This document shows, in pieces, positions 23,588-32,095 of a stretch of 64,000 nt of DNA (positions are counted from its first letter, which is position 1; every line of letters starts with the position of its first letter). The notes below the pieces were generated by a model, which made no database searches, was not told the DNA's origin, and saw only the letters and a program-made list of their open reading frames with translations. Location of the stretch: assembly GCA_016210745.1 (NCBI GenBank), contig JACQTO010000220.1, positions 1-64,000 of the forward strand, given 5' to 3'. Source of the stretch: Betaproteobacteria bacterium. Lineage in GTDB: Bacteria; Pseudomonadota; Gammaproteobacteria; Burkholderiales; SG8-39. The translations under genes were made by a program, and so were the position numbers.

Positions 23588-24316
23588 ATGAAATCCAGAG
23601 CATTGCCGACCACCATCGGCGCATTCCCGGGCCACGAATACACCGCCACGTGGCCGAGGAATCGCACCGATTCAGAGCTTCACCGAATGAAGCTGGCGTC
23701 GAAGCGCATGGCCTCGCTGATCCTTGCCCGTTTCGCGCGTGGCATCGTCGCGGTCGATATGGCACCGGCATTGGTGGTCAAGACCAAGATGAGTAACGTC
23801 CTTTCCGTGATGCAAGGCGGCACGAACGCAAATGCGCTGCGCAGGCTTGCCGAGAGGAAGTTGTTGCCACGATTTGATTTCAGACAGATGACGCGGCTTG
23901 CCATGGGATCGGTTTGGTTCAAGGCCAACCGGCAGCAGCAACGCGCGCTGGAAAAAGGCTTTCGCGCATTGCTGGTCCGCACCTACAGCGCCTCGTTGAG
24001 CACGATCGCAAGCTGCGGAATGCAACTCGAAGTCAAACCGGTTCGGCACTCGAACGCCCACGATGCCACGGTGAAAACGCTGATCACCGGAGCAGGCAGA
24101 CCGGCGACGACAATCGATTACCGAATGGAAAACCAGCCGAACGGCTGGAAAGTGTATGACGTGCTGGTGGACGGCGTGAGCCTGATGACAGGTTATCGGG
24201 AAACATTTACCGAAGAGGTTCGGCGCTCCGGAATTGACGGCTTGATCCAGGTCCTTGGTGCGAACCGCCGCTTCGTCGTTTCCAGGCATGATTTTCAGGG
24301 AGCCTCAGTCATATGA
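23588..24316 (+). CDS. Diverged MlaC/Ttg2D-like protein without signal peptide
   Basis: A 242-aa paralogue of the MlaC-like protein at 24938, sharing LLPRFDFRQMTRLAMGSVW, WKVYDVLVDGVSL and RRSGIDGLIQ. MlaC proteins carry phospholipids through the periplasm. Here the region equal to the signal peptide reads LASLILARFARGIVAVD, with arginines breaking the hydrophobic core, and a 34-residue extension precedes it. Start chosen for GAGAGGAG upstream. It may be cytoplasmic, or a degrading duplicate. The next ORF is coupled by ATGA. Confidence 0.75.
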   Translation: MKSRALPTTIGAFPGHEYTATWPRNRTDSELHRMKLASKRMASLILARFARGIVAVDMAPALVVKTKMSNVLSVMQGGTNANALRRLAERKLLPRFDFRQMTRLAMGSVWFKANRQQQRALEKGFRALLVRTYSASLSTIASCGMQLEVKPVRHSNAHDATVKTLITGAGRPATTIDYRMENQPNGWKVYDVLVDGVSLMTGYRETFTEEVRRSGIDGLIQVLGANRRFVVSRHDFQGASVI

Positions 24317-24525
24317 ACGGAATAATCGCGTGTTTCGCCGTGGCATATGGCCCGGCGACGATAGTTGCAATCGCAACGTTCTGGCTTGTGTTCAGCAACA
24401 AATCGCGGCGAAACGATAGTTCGCATCCGCAATCGAATATGCGACTTGCGAATGCTTTGAAGCGCAAGACATAGCCAGCCGGCAATTGCGTCAGGCACAT
24501 GGACTGCATAACGGGGGAGCAATGA
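24313..24525 (+). CDS. Small 70-aa membrane ORF, coupled on both sides
   Basis: A short ORF starting MNGIIACFAVAYGPATIVA with one membrane helix (about 3-27), then a positive patch (NKSRR) and a polar tail with three cysteines in the second half. Its ATG overlaps the previous stop as ATGA and its TGA overlaps the next ATG as ATGA. AGGGAG lies 11 bases upstream. The double coupling is the main reason to believe it. The tail looks less protein-like, so only the helix may matter. Unknown function. Confidence 0.5.
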
Positions 24526-24857
24526 CAGCAAATCGACTCTCTGTTGGAATGCTGGTATTGGGCGCTGCGGTGTCGTTTCAAGCGCCGGCACAAGCACTGG
24601 ACGTAGGGCTGGTGAAAATGCTGGCGGGAGACGTGTTCTACCAAAGCGGGAACGTCGCGCCGGGCAAGGCCGAAATGTACATGAAGCTGCGGCAGGGTGA
24701 TCGCTTCACCGTGCCCGCGGGGGCCCAGGTGCGTGTCGTGTATTTTCAGGGCGGGCGTGAGGAAACGTGGAAGGGTCCGGGCGTCTTTCGCGCCGGCAGC
24801 CTGCAAAGCGAACCTGCGATTGGGTCGCCGGCTCAAGTGTGCACGACGGGAGGGTGA
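24522..24857 (+). CDS. FecR-like periplasmic protein, perhaps truncated
   Basis: A 111-aa exported protein: signal peptide ending about AQA (residue 25), then LAGDVFYQSG, LRQGDRFTVPAGAQVRVVYF and TWKGPGVFRAG, the beta-strand pattern of FecR-type domains. Such proteins are usually longer; this one stops soon after the domain. A +1 frame continues about 30 codons to 24936, so a frameshift is possible. It sits between two MlaC-like genes. Role unknown. Confidence 0.65.
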   Translation: MTANRLSVGMLVLGAAVSFQAPAQALDVGLVKMLAGDVFYQSGNVAPGKAEMYMKLRQGDRFTVPAGAQVRVVYFQGGREETWKGPGVFRAGSLQSEPAIGSPAQVCTTGG

Positions 24858-24937
24858 CGAAGCCGTATGGCCGGCATTCGCGGAGCACGCTCGCCGAGCG
24901 TCGCGCCGGCCGATTTTTTGGACAGGAGGGCCATGAC

Positions 24938-25540
24938 ATGAAATGGGATTCACGATCGCTGGCCTCGCTGATTCTCGCCGGAGCCGCGCTCGCCGCCGTT
25001 GCGGCGGACACCGGACCTGACGCAGTGGTCCAATCGACGGTCACCGAGGTTCTATCCGTGATCAAACACACCACGGATAAGAATGCCCTGCGCCAGCTCG
25101 CAGAACAGAAGGTGCTGTCGCGATTCGACTTCAGGCAGATGACGCGGCTCGCCATGGGCTCCGTATGGTCCAAGGCTAACGCGCAGCAACAGCAGTCGCT
25201 GGAAAACGGCTTCCGCTCCCTGCTGGTCAATACTTACACGAAATCCCTGAGCTTGGGTGCAAGCGGCGACATCAAGGTCGATGTCAGGCCGGTTCGGCAA
25301 TCGAGCCAGAACGATGTGACCGTGAAGACGCTCGTCAGGACTTCTGGAAAGCCGCCGATTGCAATCGATTACCGCATGGAGCACCAGCCCGGCGGCTGGA
25401 AAGTGTACGACGTCCACGTGGAGGGCGTGAGCCTCGTGACCACGTACCGGAGTACATTTTCCGAGGAAGTCCAGCGCTCCGGAATCGATGGCTTGATCAA
25501 GACCCTCGATGCGAAAAACCGCACTCTTGTCAAAAGCTGA
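24938..25540 (+). CDS. MlaC/Ttg2D-like phospholipid-binding protein
   Basis: A 200-aa periplasmic protein of the MlaC family. Signal peptide about 1-24 (LASLILAGAALAAVAA), then the conserved FDFRQMTRLAMGSVW, VKTLVRTSG, IDYRMEHQPGGWKVYDVHVE and SGIDGLIKTL. Length is usual. GGAGGG precedes the ATG. MlaC shuttles phospholipids between outer-membrane and inner-membrane complexes, or hopanoids in related systems; the MlaFEDB transporter is not in this window. Confidence 0.85.
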   Translation: MKWDSRSLASLILAGAALAAVAADTGPDAVVQSTVTEVLSVIKHTTDKNALRQLAEQKVLSRFDFRQMTRLAMGSVWSKANAQQQQSLENGFRSLLVNTYTKSLSLGASGDIKVDVRPVRQSSQNDVTVKTLVRTSGKPPIAIDYRMEHQPGGWKVYDVHVEGVSLVTTYRSTFSEEVQRSGIDGLIKTLDAKNRTLVKS

Positions 25541-25630
25541 CGATCTGCCGGCCCCGCATCGCGCGGGTTTTATGCAGATAGTCGCCTACAAATTATTGAC
25601 GTTTTCGGCGAAGATTTGCGGTTCTATAGG

Positions 25631-25675
25631 TCTCGTGTTTTCGTGCAGTTTCAACTTCGCAACTGCACGGACACA
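25631..25675 (-). repeat. Covarying-hairpin repeat, decayed copy
   Basis: The left arm TCTCGTGTTTTCGTGCAGTT is intact, but the other arm is recognisable only at its inner part (GCAACTGCACGG). The flank before it (about 25600-25630) matches the flank of the copy at 48863. It is fused to the intact copy 74 bp away. Orientation is that of the AsmA gene. Confidence 0.7.
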
Positions 25676-25704
25676 TACTGCGGACAATTTGATCTCTAAA
25701 TTCG

Positions 25705-25750
25705 TCTCCGCTTTTTGCGCAGTTGCGAGCAACTGCGCAAAAAGCGGAGA
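25705..25750 (-). repeat. Covarying-hairpin repeat, copy 1
   Basis: Perfect 22-bp arms around a GA dinucleotide: outer stem TCTCCGCTTTTTGCGCA, inner GTTGC/GCAAC. The flanks extend to about 25803 and match the family (AAATTCG on one side, AACCAAAG and CCTAAGCCGGCG on the other). In minus-strand sense it begins 16 bases after the AsmA stop codon. Confidence 0.92.
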
Positions 25751-25818
25751 TTGATGAAAGGCAAAACCACCTTCTTTGGTTGCAACTACGCCGGCTTAGG
25801 TTCTCCGAGTACCGGCCG

Positions 25819-27843
25819 CTATCTTCCAAACAAGCCCTTGAGCTTTTCTCTGACTTGATCCTGCGCCTTTTGCCGGACCTCCTGCTTCTTTTCCTCGACC
25901 CTGGCTTTGACGGCTTCGGTCGCGAGGTCGGCGAACTCGATCTTCCATGAAGGGCTGTCGAACGGTCCGGTCAGACGCACCGGCACGGTAACGCCCTTCA
26001 AGTGTTCAAGGTCTTTCGCCCCCTGGCCAGCAGACGTGGCGACCACGCTTGCCTTTGCCAAGTAGTTCAACTGGCTCGCGCCGATGTCGATGTCGCCATT
26101 GCCCGCGAGCCGCAGAAAGGGCGACTTGACCGAAAGATCCTCGTTGTGCGCCACCCCGCCCGCGATCTTGAACGATCCCGACATCTCGGAGAAATCGGTT
26201 TTTTCTGTCGCCCTGGCCTTCTGCACGGCGTCCTGTTTGCTGGAGTACTTGGTCTTCAGGTCGCGGAAGGTCTGTGCCAGGTTGATGCCCTTGATCGCGC
26301 CGTCCTTGAGCGCCATGCTTGCTGATCCGGCCAGCGCCTTTTTCATCGCCGCGACCGTCTCGCCCCGCGAGGTCACATCGAGGCTGACATTGCCGCGGCC
26401 TTCGAGAATATCTCTGTTCGCGGCATCCTTGAGAAGTGGATTGATGTTGATGTTGACGAGATTCTGTTTCACGGCCAGCGCGTTGCCGCTGGCGTTCAGC
26501 GAAAGCCCGCCGCTCGCCGTTCCGTCGTAGAGCTTGGCCGATAACGGCGCCAGATCGAGCTTGCCGCCGGCGGCCCGGACCTGCACGCGCAGGTCGGCGG
26601 CCTTGACGTTGGCAACCTGCAGTTGCCCCACCTTCGCCACTCCGGTCAGATCGAGACTTCTCAGCGCGGAGAAATCGAGCTTGCCGTCTGCCTCGGCCTT
26701 CTTCTCCTCGGCTTTCTTTGGCGGCAGATACTTATCCACGTTGAGCCTGTCGACATCGAGGTCGAAGGAAAGGGCGAGCGGCGAGAATTTTGGCACACCG
26801 AACTTGAGTGCGATTTTCGATTCGTCGAACCGTGTGGACAGCTGACCATCCGCCGTCTTTTTTGCCAGGTCAGCGCGCAAAGCGCCTGAAAACGGCAGCT
26901 TTACTTGTTTCATCGGCATTCGCGGGTGGGCGATATCGAAGCTGCCCGCGATCCTTTCCAGCCTTACGGTCTGCTTGGCCAGGTCCCCGCCGAGAGCCGA
27001 CTCGAGCGTTCCCTTGAGCCCGACTTCGCCCGCCTTGGCCTCCAAGTCGAGCACGAGCTTCGCTATCTTAAAAACGTCTGCACTGCCCTCGATGCCCGAG
27101 AGCGCGAGCTTGGCGGAAACGTCTCGCTGCGGACCGGCGAGCGTAGCCGAAAGCGTCATGGTCTCGCCGCTGGATTTGTCCGGCGTGATGACGAGCTTGG
27201 GCGCCGAAAGTTTGACATCGAAAGCCTCGGCGCCGGCCTTGTCTTCGGTTCGACCTTTCAGCGATAGCGAGAGCTTTTCGACGCTGTACGCCTTCTTCTC
27301 GGGTTCGGCTTGAACGCGGCCGGTTGTAAGGTCGAGCCCCGAAATCGTCAGGGTGCTGCCTGCCTTTTCGTCGCGCCAACGAATTTCGGCGTTGGCGAGC
27401 TTCACTCCGGCGATATCGAGTCTCAGTGGCTCGCCTTGGGACTTCTCGGAAGACATCAGATCGGCGATGTTGAGGCTGCCGTCCTTATGCTCGACAATGG
27501 TGGCCTTCACGCCGCGCACCTCGACGGCATCGACCACCACCCGCTTTGACAACAACGGCATGACGGCCACCGAAACGCGCGCCGACTCTACCGATGCGAA
27601 CGGCTTGTCGCTCCTGTGCTCGGAGAGCGACACTTTGCCGATGCTCAGAGCCGCGCTGGGCCAGAAGGCAAGCTTGACGTCGCCGTCGATTCTAAGAGTC
27701 CGCTGCCTGGTTTCCTTCACGAAGCGCGAGGCCTCGGCCTTCACGCGTGCCGCGTCGAACTGGCTGGCAATGTAGGCGGCGGCGCCAGCGACAAGGACAG
27801 CCAAAGCGACGATAACGATACCGGCAATCCGAAGGGCTTTCAT
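25819..27843 (-). CDS. AsmA family protein
   Basis: A 674-aa AsmA-type envelope protein: N-terminal membrane anchor (IAGIVIVALAVLVAGAAAYI), long beta-rich periplasmic domain, and the family's C-terminal pattern (GSMALKDGAIKGINLAQTFRDL, then LRLAGNGDIDIGASQLNY and VPVRLTGPFDSPSWKI). AsmA-like proteins are thought to move phospholipids across the periplasm. It precedes no obvious partner gene, but MlaC-like proteins are encoded nearby on the other strand. Confidence 0.9.
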   Translation of the reverse strand: MKALRIAGIVIVALAVLVAGAAAYIASQFDAARVKAEASRFVKETRQRTLRIDGDVKLAFWPSAALSIGKVSLSEHRSDKPFASVESARVSVAVMPLLSKRVVVDAVEVRGVKATIVEHKDGSLNIADLMSSEKSQGEPLRLDIAGVKLANAEIRWRDEKAGSTLTISGLDLTTGRVQAEPEKKAYSVEKLSLSLKGRTEDKAGAEAFDVKLSAPKLVITPDKSSGETMTLSATLAGPQRDVSAKLALSGIEGSADVFKIAKLVLDLEAKAGEVGLKGTLESALGGDLAKQTVRLERIAGSFDIAHPRMPMKQVKLPFSGALRADLAKKTADGQLSTRFDESKIALKFGVPKFSPLALSFDLDVDRLNVDKYLPPKKAEEKKAEADGKLDFSALRSLDLTGVAKVGQLQVANVKAADLRVQVRAAGGKLDLAPLSAKLYDGTASGGLSLNASGNALAVKQNLVNININPLLKDAANRDILEGRGNVSLDVTSRGETVAAMKKALAGSASMALKDGAIKGINLAQTFRDLKTKYSSKQDAVQKARATEKTDFSEMSGSFKIAGGVAHNEDLSVKSPFLRLAGNGDIDIGASQLNYLAKASVVATSAGQGAKDLEHLKGVTVPVRLTGPFDSPSWKIEFADLATEAVKARVEEKKQEVRQKAQDQVREKLKGLFGR

Positions 27844-27894
27844 GGTTGGGCTCCGGCTGGGTTACAAAGCGGCTGTGCACCTGGCGACGTGCTC

Positions 27895-28296
27895 TTACTT
27901 GCCGCGAATCGCGTCACGAATCTCCGTAAGCAGGACTTCTTCTTTCGACGGGGCAGGCGGAGCGGCCGGTGCAGCGGCCTCCTGCTTCTTGAGCGCGTTT
28001 ATCGCCTTAATCGCCATGAAGATGACAAACGCGACAATGACGAAATCGACCACCGTCTGGATGAACTTGCCGTAATTGAGCATTACCGCGGCCGCCTTCC
28101 CTTCAGCGGCTTTCAGGATGAAAGCGAGGCTCTTGAAATCCACGCCGCCCAGGATCATGCCGATCGGCGGCATGATGACGTCTTCGACCACTGACGAGAC
28201 GATTTTGCCGAATGCGCCACCGATAATGACACCGACCGCCAGGTCGACAACATTGCCCCTCATCGCAAATTCTTTGAACTCCGACATCATGCTCAC
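27895..28296 (-). CDS. mscL: Large-conductance mechanosensitive channel
   Basis: A 133-aa homopentameric channel that releases solutes on osmotic downshock. Signature: [20 protein letters not shown] in TM1, then [11 protein letters not shown], and TM2 [19 protein letters not shown], with a charged C-terminal helix. The GTG at 28296 ([10 protein letters not shown]) is chosen: GAGGAG lies six bases upstream and MscL proteins often begin MSMM. The upstream extension is not MscL-like. Confidence 0.95.
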   Translation of the reverse strand: MSMMSEFKEFAMRGNVVDLAVGVIIGGAFGKIVSSVVEDVIMPPIGMILGGVDFKSLAFILKAAEGKAAAVMLNYGKFIQTVVDFVIVAFVIFMAIKAINALKKQEAAAPAAPPAPSKEEVLLTEIRDAIRGK

Positions 28297-28501
28297 GCTG
28301 TTCTCCTCGCAGTTTTTACAAGAATGGTGCTCGCTTATGGCGAAATGCCGCTCCCCGATCAGCTCGAAAGACGCCATGCCGGTAGCGGCATCCGCCCGGT
28401 TGATTCTATCCGCATAATCCATTCATCGTAGAACGCGGCAAGCTTGAACGATATCGTCAGATCTCATAGTATCCTCTGCTTACCCGCGCTTGGAGCCGCC
28501 C

Positions 28502-29449
28502 ATGGGCAGAATCGACGTTCACCAGCACTACCTTGCAAAACATTACCTCGATGCGATCGGCGCGGACCGAGTCACGGCGGCCTCCACAGTGCGCAGCGTA
28601 CCCGATTGGAGCGTGAGTGCGTCGCTCGAACTCATGGATAGGTTAGGAATCGACAGCGCTGTTCTTTCCGTGTCGGATCCCGGCGTCGAGATGGAAACCG
28701 AGGCGGGTACGGCCCGGCTTGCGCGCGAGTGCAACGAAGGGCAGGCCAAAGCAGCGTCGGATCACGCCCGCCGGTTGGGGTTCTATGCCGCATTGCCGCT
28801 TCCCGATGTCACAGCCGCCTTGCGCGAGATCGAGTACGCCCTCGATGTCCTGCACGCCGATGGCGTCGGAATGCTGACCAACTACCACGGCACCTACGTC
28901 GGCGACCCCAGTTTCTGGCCGGTGTTCGAGGAACTCGACAGACGCAAAGCGGTGCTGTTCGTCCATCCTACCGCACCCAGCGATCTGCGCGGGTTTGCCG
29001 ACATTGCGCCCGCAATCCTGGAGTTTCCTTTCGATACGACGCGTGCCATTGTCAGTCTTCTCTACCATGGCACGTCGGCGCGCTTCCCCGGCGTTCGAGT
29101 CATCTGGTCGCATGGTGGGGGCGCAATGCCGTACCTGGCGGGAAGAACCGCGGTGGTTTCTGCTCGCGACGCGAAGTTCGCGCAAAGCGGTCCAGCCCGG
29201 CTGTTGCCGGCCCTGCAGAATTTCTATTACGACATTACGCAATCCGCGAGCCCGCCGACCTTCGCCGCTCTTCGCAGACTGGTCCCTATGACGAGACTTC
29301 TTTACGGCTCGGATCGGCCGTTCGCCGCGGAAAATCAGGTCAAGCTGGCGATGGACGACTTCGCCGGCGTCGAGCTCAGCGACGGCGAGCGCGCCGCGAT
29401 AATTCGCGAGAACGCGCGCACCCTTTTTCCGAGGCTTGGCGCCGCGTAA
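28502..29449 (+). CDS. Amidohydrolase-2 family metal-dependent hydrolase
   Basis: A 315-aa TIM-barrel enzyme of the ACMSD/amidohydrolase-2 group. Metal ligands are H7 and H9 (DVHQHY), a histidine in VLFVHPTAP, one in WSHGGGAMPYL, and an aspartate in LLYGSDRPF. Members decarboxylate or hydrolyse carboxylated rings and lactones. Start at MGRID, with GGAG upstream. The nearby nitrilase and Bug proteins suggest carboxylate or nitrile catabolism, but the substrate is unknown. Confidence 0.88.
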   Translation: MGRIDVHQHYLAKHYLDAIGADRVTAASTVRSVPDWSVSASLELMDRLGIDSAVLSVSDPGVEMETEAGTARLARECNEGQAKAASDHARRLGFYAALPLPDVTAALREIEYALDVLHADGVGMLTNYHGTYVGDPSFWPVFEELDRRKAVLFVHPTAPSDLRGFADIAPAILEFPFDTTRAIVSLLYHGTSARFPGVRVIWSHGGGAMPYLAGRTAVVSARDAKFAQSGPARLLPALQNFYYDITQSASPPTFAALRRLVPMTRLLYGSDRPFAAENQVKLAMDDFAGVELSDGERAAIIRENARTLFPRLGAA

Positions 29450-29514
29450 ACGACAAAGCGCACCCTAAACCGGCGCAGCCGGAACCGAACAAGGTGGTTT
29501 TGCCTCTTTATCAA

Positions 29515-29562
29515 TCTCCCCCTTTTTACGCAGTTGCGAGCAACTGCGTAAAAAGGGGGAGA
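29515..29562 (+). repeat. Covarying-hairpin repeat, copy 2
   Basis: Perfect 23-bp arms with a GA centre; outer stem TCTCCCCCTTTTTACGCA. The unit begins about 29463 (CCCTAAACCGGCG), 14 bases after the amidohydrolase stop, in the same orientation. Its right flank is interrupted by a MITE at 29572-29681 and resumes with AGAAAC and then AACTTGTAAGCGCC. Confidence 0.92.
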
Positions 29563-29571
29563 CGAATTTAG

Positions 29572-29681
29572 GGAAACGCTGATTAAGTCATCCCCGCGAA
29601 AGCGGGGATCCAGCAACTGGTTGAACTTCCTAGATTCCCGCTTTCGCGGGAATGACAAATCTTCACTTAATCAGCGCTTCC
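29572..29681. mobile_element. 110-bp MITE nested in the repeat
   Basis: Ends are 17-bp inverted repeats GGAAACGCTGATTAAGT and GGAAGCGCTGATTAAGT (one mismatch), flanked on both sides by TTAG (29568-29571 and 29682-29685), a target duplication. The interior holds GTCATCCCCGCG and CGCGGGAATGAC hairpins. It encodes nothing, so it would need a transposase in trans. Confidence 0.85.
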
Positions 29682-29732
29682 TTAGAAACAAACCCAATCA
29701 GCAGCAAACTTGTAAGCGCCTAACCTATCGCC

Positions 29733-30713
29733 TCATTCGAGCCGGATCCCCAGCGCCCTGACCATTGCTCCGGCGACTTCGCGATCCGCGGCGAGGAAGC
29801 GGCCGAATTCCTGCGGCGGCATGAGCGAGGGCTCCAGTCCCTGGCTCACCAGGCGCTGCTCGCGGAAACTGTCGTTGGCGAAAATGCGTACGAGTTCGTT
29901 GTAGACCGCACCAACCACGTTACCGGGTGTACCCGCGGCCGTCACCAGTCCGAACCAGATGCGACCATCCACTCCCGCAAGGCCGGCTTCGCCGAGCGTG
30001 GGAACGCCCGGGAACAGCGGCGAGCGCTTATCGCCGCTCACCGCGATCGCCTTGAGCTTGCCTGCGCGGATCTGGCCGAGCACCGTGCCGGCCGAGACAT
30101 AGCTGAGCTGAATCTCGCCGGTCATCATCGCTTTCGCCAGTGGCGCGGCTCCCTTGTAGGGTACGTGCACCATGTCCACGCTCCGGTTCTTCTTGATCCA
30201 TTCCATCACTATATGCGGCGGCGTGCCGTCACCCACCGAGCCGAAGTTGAGCGTGCCGGGCTTCGCTTTTGCCAGCGCGATGAGTTCCGTCACCGAGTTC
30301 GCCTGTACCGAGGGATGCACCGTGAACACGGATACGAGGTCGAACATGTTGGCGATCGGTTCGAAATCCTTTGCCGGATCGAAAGGTATTTTCTTGTAGA
30401 AGTTGGGCACGAAAGACAGTGTCGCGCGGGACACCATGCAGATGGTATAGCCGTCGGCGGGCGCCTTTGCGCAGGCATCGGCGGCAATCATGCTGCTGGC
30501 CCCGGGGCGGTTTTCCGGCACCACGGCCTGCCCCCAATCCTTCGACATCTCCTGGGCAAGCGCTCGCGCCGCCAAGTCGAGCGCGCTCCCCGGGGGATAA
30601 GGAAGAACGAAGCGGATCGGTTTCGATGGATAGGCAGGCGCCTGCGCGGCCGCCGTCCCGATCATCGCAACTGCCATTACCAAGCATGCAGCGCTCACCC
30701 ATTTCCGGCTCAT
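29733..30713 (-). CDS. Bug family tricarboxylate-type binding protein
   Basis: A 326-aa periplasmic solute receptor of the tripartite tricarboxylate transporter (TctC/Bug) family. Signal peptide to about residue 24, then PIRFVLPYPPGSALDLAARA, the carboxylate-binding loop, GTLNFGSVGDGTPPH, VPYKGAAPLAKAMMTGEIQ and GRFLAADREV. Ligands are organic acids or amides. No TctA/TctB genes are near, common for orphan Bug receptors. It follows a close paralogue by 80 bases. Confidence 0.93.
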   Translation of the reverse strand: MSRKWVSAACLVMAVAMIGTAAAQAPAYPSKPIRFVLPYPPGSALDLAARALAQEMSKDWGQAVVPENRPGASSMIAADACAKAPADGYTICMVSRATLSFVPNFYKKIPFDPAKDFEPIANMFDLVSVFTVHPSVQANSVTELIALAKAKPGTLNFGSVGDGTPPHIVMEWIKKNRSVDMVHVPYKGAAPLAKAMMTGEIQLSYVSAGTVLGQIRAGKLKAIAVSGDKRSPLFPGVPTLGEAGLAGVDGRIWFGLVTAAGTPGNVVGAVYNELVRIFANDSFREQRLVSQGLEPSLMPPQEFGRFLAADREVAGAMVRALGIRLE

Positions 30714-30793
30714 GGCATCTCCTCCCCCTGTAAGAAAAACGAAAAGCGTCCGGCTCGAATCAACGCTTCAATTCGAGCCCGGCCTCTTCTCCG

Positions 30794-31777
30794 TCATTCG
30801 AGCTTGATCCCCAATGCCCTGACGATCTTGCCAGCCACTTCGCGGTCCGCGGCAAGGAAACGGCCGAATTCCTGCGGTGGTATGAGCGCCGGCTCCCAAC
30901 CCTGGCTGACCAGGCGTTGCTCGCGGAAGCTGTTGTTGTCGATTATGCGCACCAGCTCGCCATAGATCGCCGCGACCACGGTCCGGGGTATCCCCGCCGG
31001 CCCCACGAGCCCAAACCAGATGCGGTCATCGACCCCGGCAAGACCCGCAGTCTCGCTGAGCGTCGGGACTCCAGGGAATACCGGTGAGCGCTTGTCGCCG
31101 CTCACCGCAATCACCTTCAGCCTGCCGGCGCGAATCGGGCCGATCACGGTGCCCGCCGAGATGTAGCCGAACTGAATTTCCCCCGCGATTACGGACTGCA
31201 CCATGGGCGCAGCACCCTTGTAGGGCACGTGCACCATATCCAGCTTCTGGTTCTTCTTGATCCATTCGATGATCAGGTGAGGCGGCGTGCCATCCCCCAC
31301 GGAGCCGAAATTGAGGCTGCCGGGCTTGGCTCGTGCGAGCGCCATCAGTTCCTTGACCGAGTTTGCCGGCACCGAAGGATGCAGCACAAATGCCGAGACT
31401 AGATCGAACATGTTGCCGATCGGCTCCAAGTCCTTTGCCGGATCGAAAGGAATCTTCTTGTAGAAATTGGGCACGAAAGAAAGCTGGCCGCGGTCCACAA
31501 CGCAAAAGGCATGGCCGTCGGGACCCGCTCTCGCGCAGGCCTCGGCGCCGATCATGCCGCTCGCACCCGGGCGGTTTTCCACCACCACGGGCTGCCCCCA
31601 GTCCTTCGACATCTCCTGCGCCAGAGCGCGCGTCGCCGCATCGAGTCCGCTCCCCGGCGGGTGCGCCAATATGAATCGCACCGGCTTCGACGGAAACGCC
31701 GGCGCCTGTGCGGCCGCCGGTGCGATCATCGCAACTGCCATTACTACGCATACAGCGGTCATCCATTTCCGGTTCAT
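30794..31777 (-). CDS. Bug family binding protein, tandem paralogue
   Basis: A 327-aa protein of the same plan and very similar sequence to its downstream neighbour; differences cluster in the binding loop (ILAHPPGSGLDAATRA against VLPYPPGSALDLAARA), which may change ligand preference. Start at 31777, with GGAGGAG upstream; a 792-aa reading frame upstream is spurious. It is divergent from the nitrilase gene, so carboxylates made by nitrile hydrolysis are possible ligands. Confidence 0.93.
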   Translation of the reverse strand: MNRKWMTAVCVVMAVAMIAPAAAQAPAFPSKPVRFILAHPPGSGLDAATRALAQEMSKDWGQPVVVENRPGASGMIGAEACARAGPDGHAFCVVDRGQLSFVPNFYKKIPFDPAKDLEPIGNMFDLVSAFVLHPSVPANSVKELMALARAKPGSLNFGSVGDGTPPHLIIEWIKKNQKLDMVHVPYKGAAPMVQSVIAGEIQFGYISAGTVIGPIRAGRLKVIAVSGDKRSPVFPGVPTLSETAGLAGVDDRIWFGLVGPAGIPRTVVAAIYGELVRIIDNNSFREQRLVSQGWEPALIPPQEFGRFLAADREVAGKIVRALGIKLE

Positions 31778-32095
31778 GGCATTTCTCCTCCCTCGTGATG
31801 GGCCGTGCGTTACGTCAGATACGTCTCCCGATATTGACTCTCTCCCAACTGCACTTTCCAGGCGGCGAATCGAATTGCCTGGAAAGCAAAGCAACGCTGA
31901 AAGTCCCGGCTCGTCCACCATGTTCAACTCGCCCCAATCCCAGGGTAGCGGTGGTCCGGCGATTATTTTCGACCTTCGCAGCGGCGTCTGATGCGCCGTC
32001 TTTTCGACCAGTGTAACGACAAGAACCGAATATTGGCAATTGATTTGCCGCCCTGCGATAATCTGCGCGCTGCCATCGATCGAGGAGACCAATCC
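31778..32095. other. Divergent promoter region, bug and nitrilase
   Basis: 318 bases between divergent starts. No gene is supported. It must carry the promoters of both transcripts. No clear operator was seen. Confidence 0.5.
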
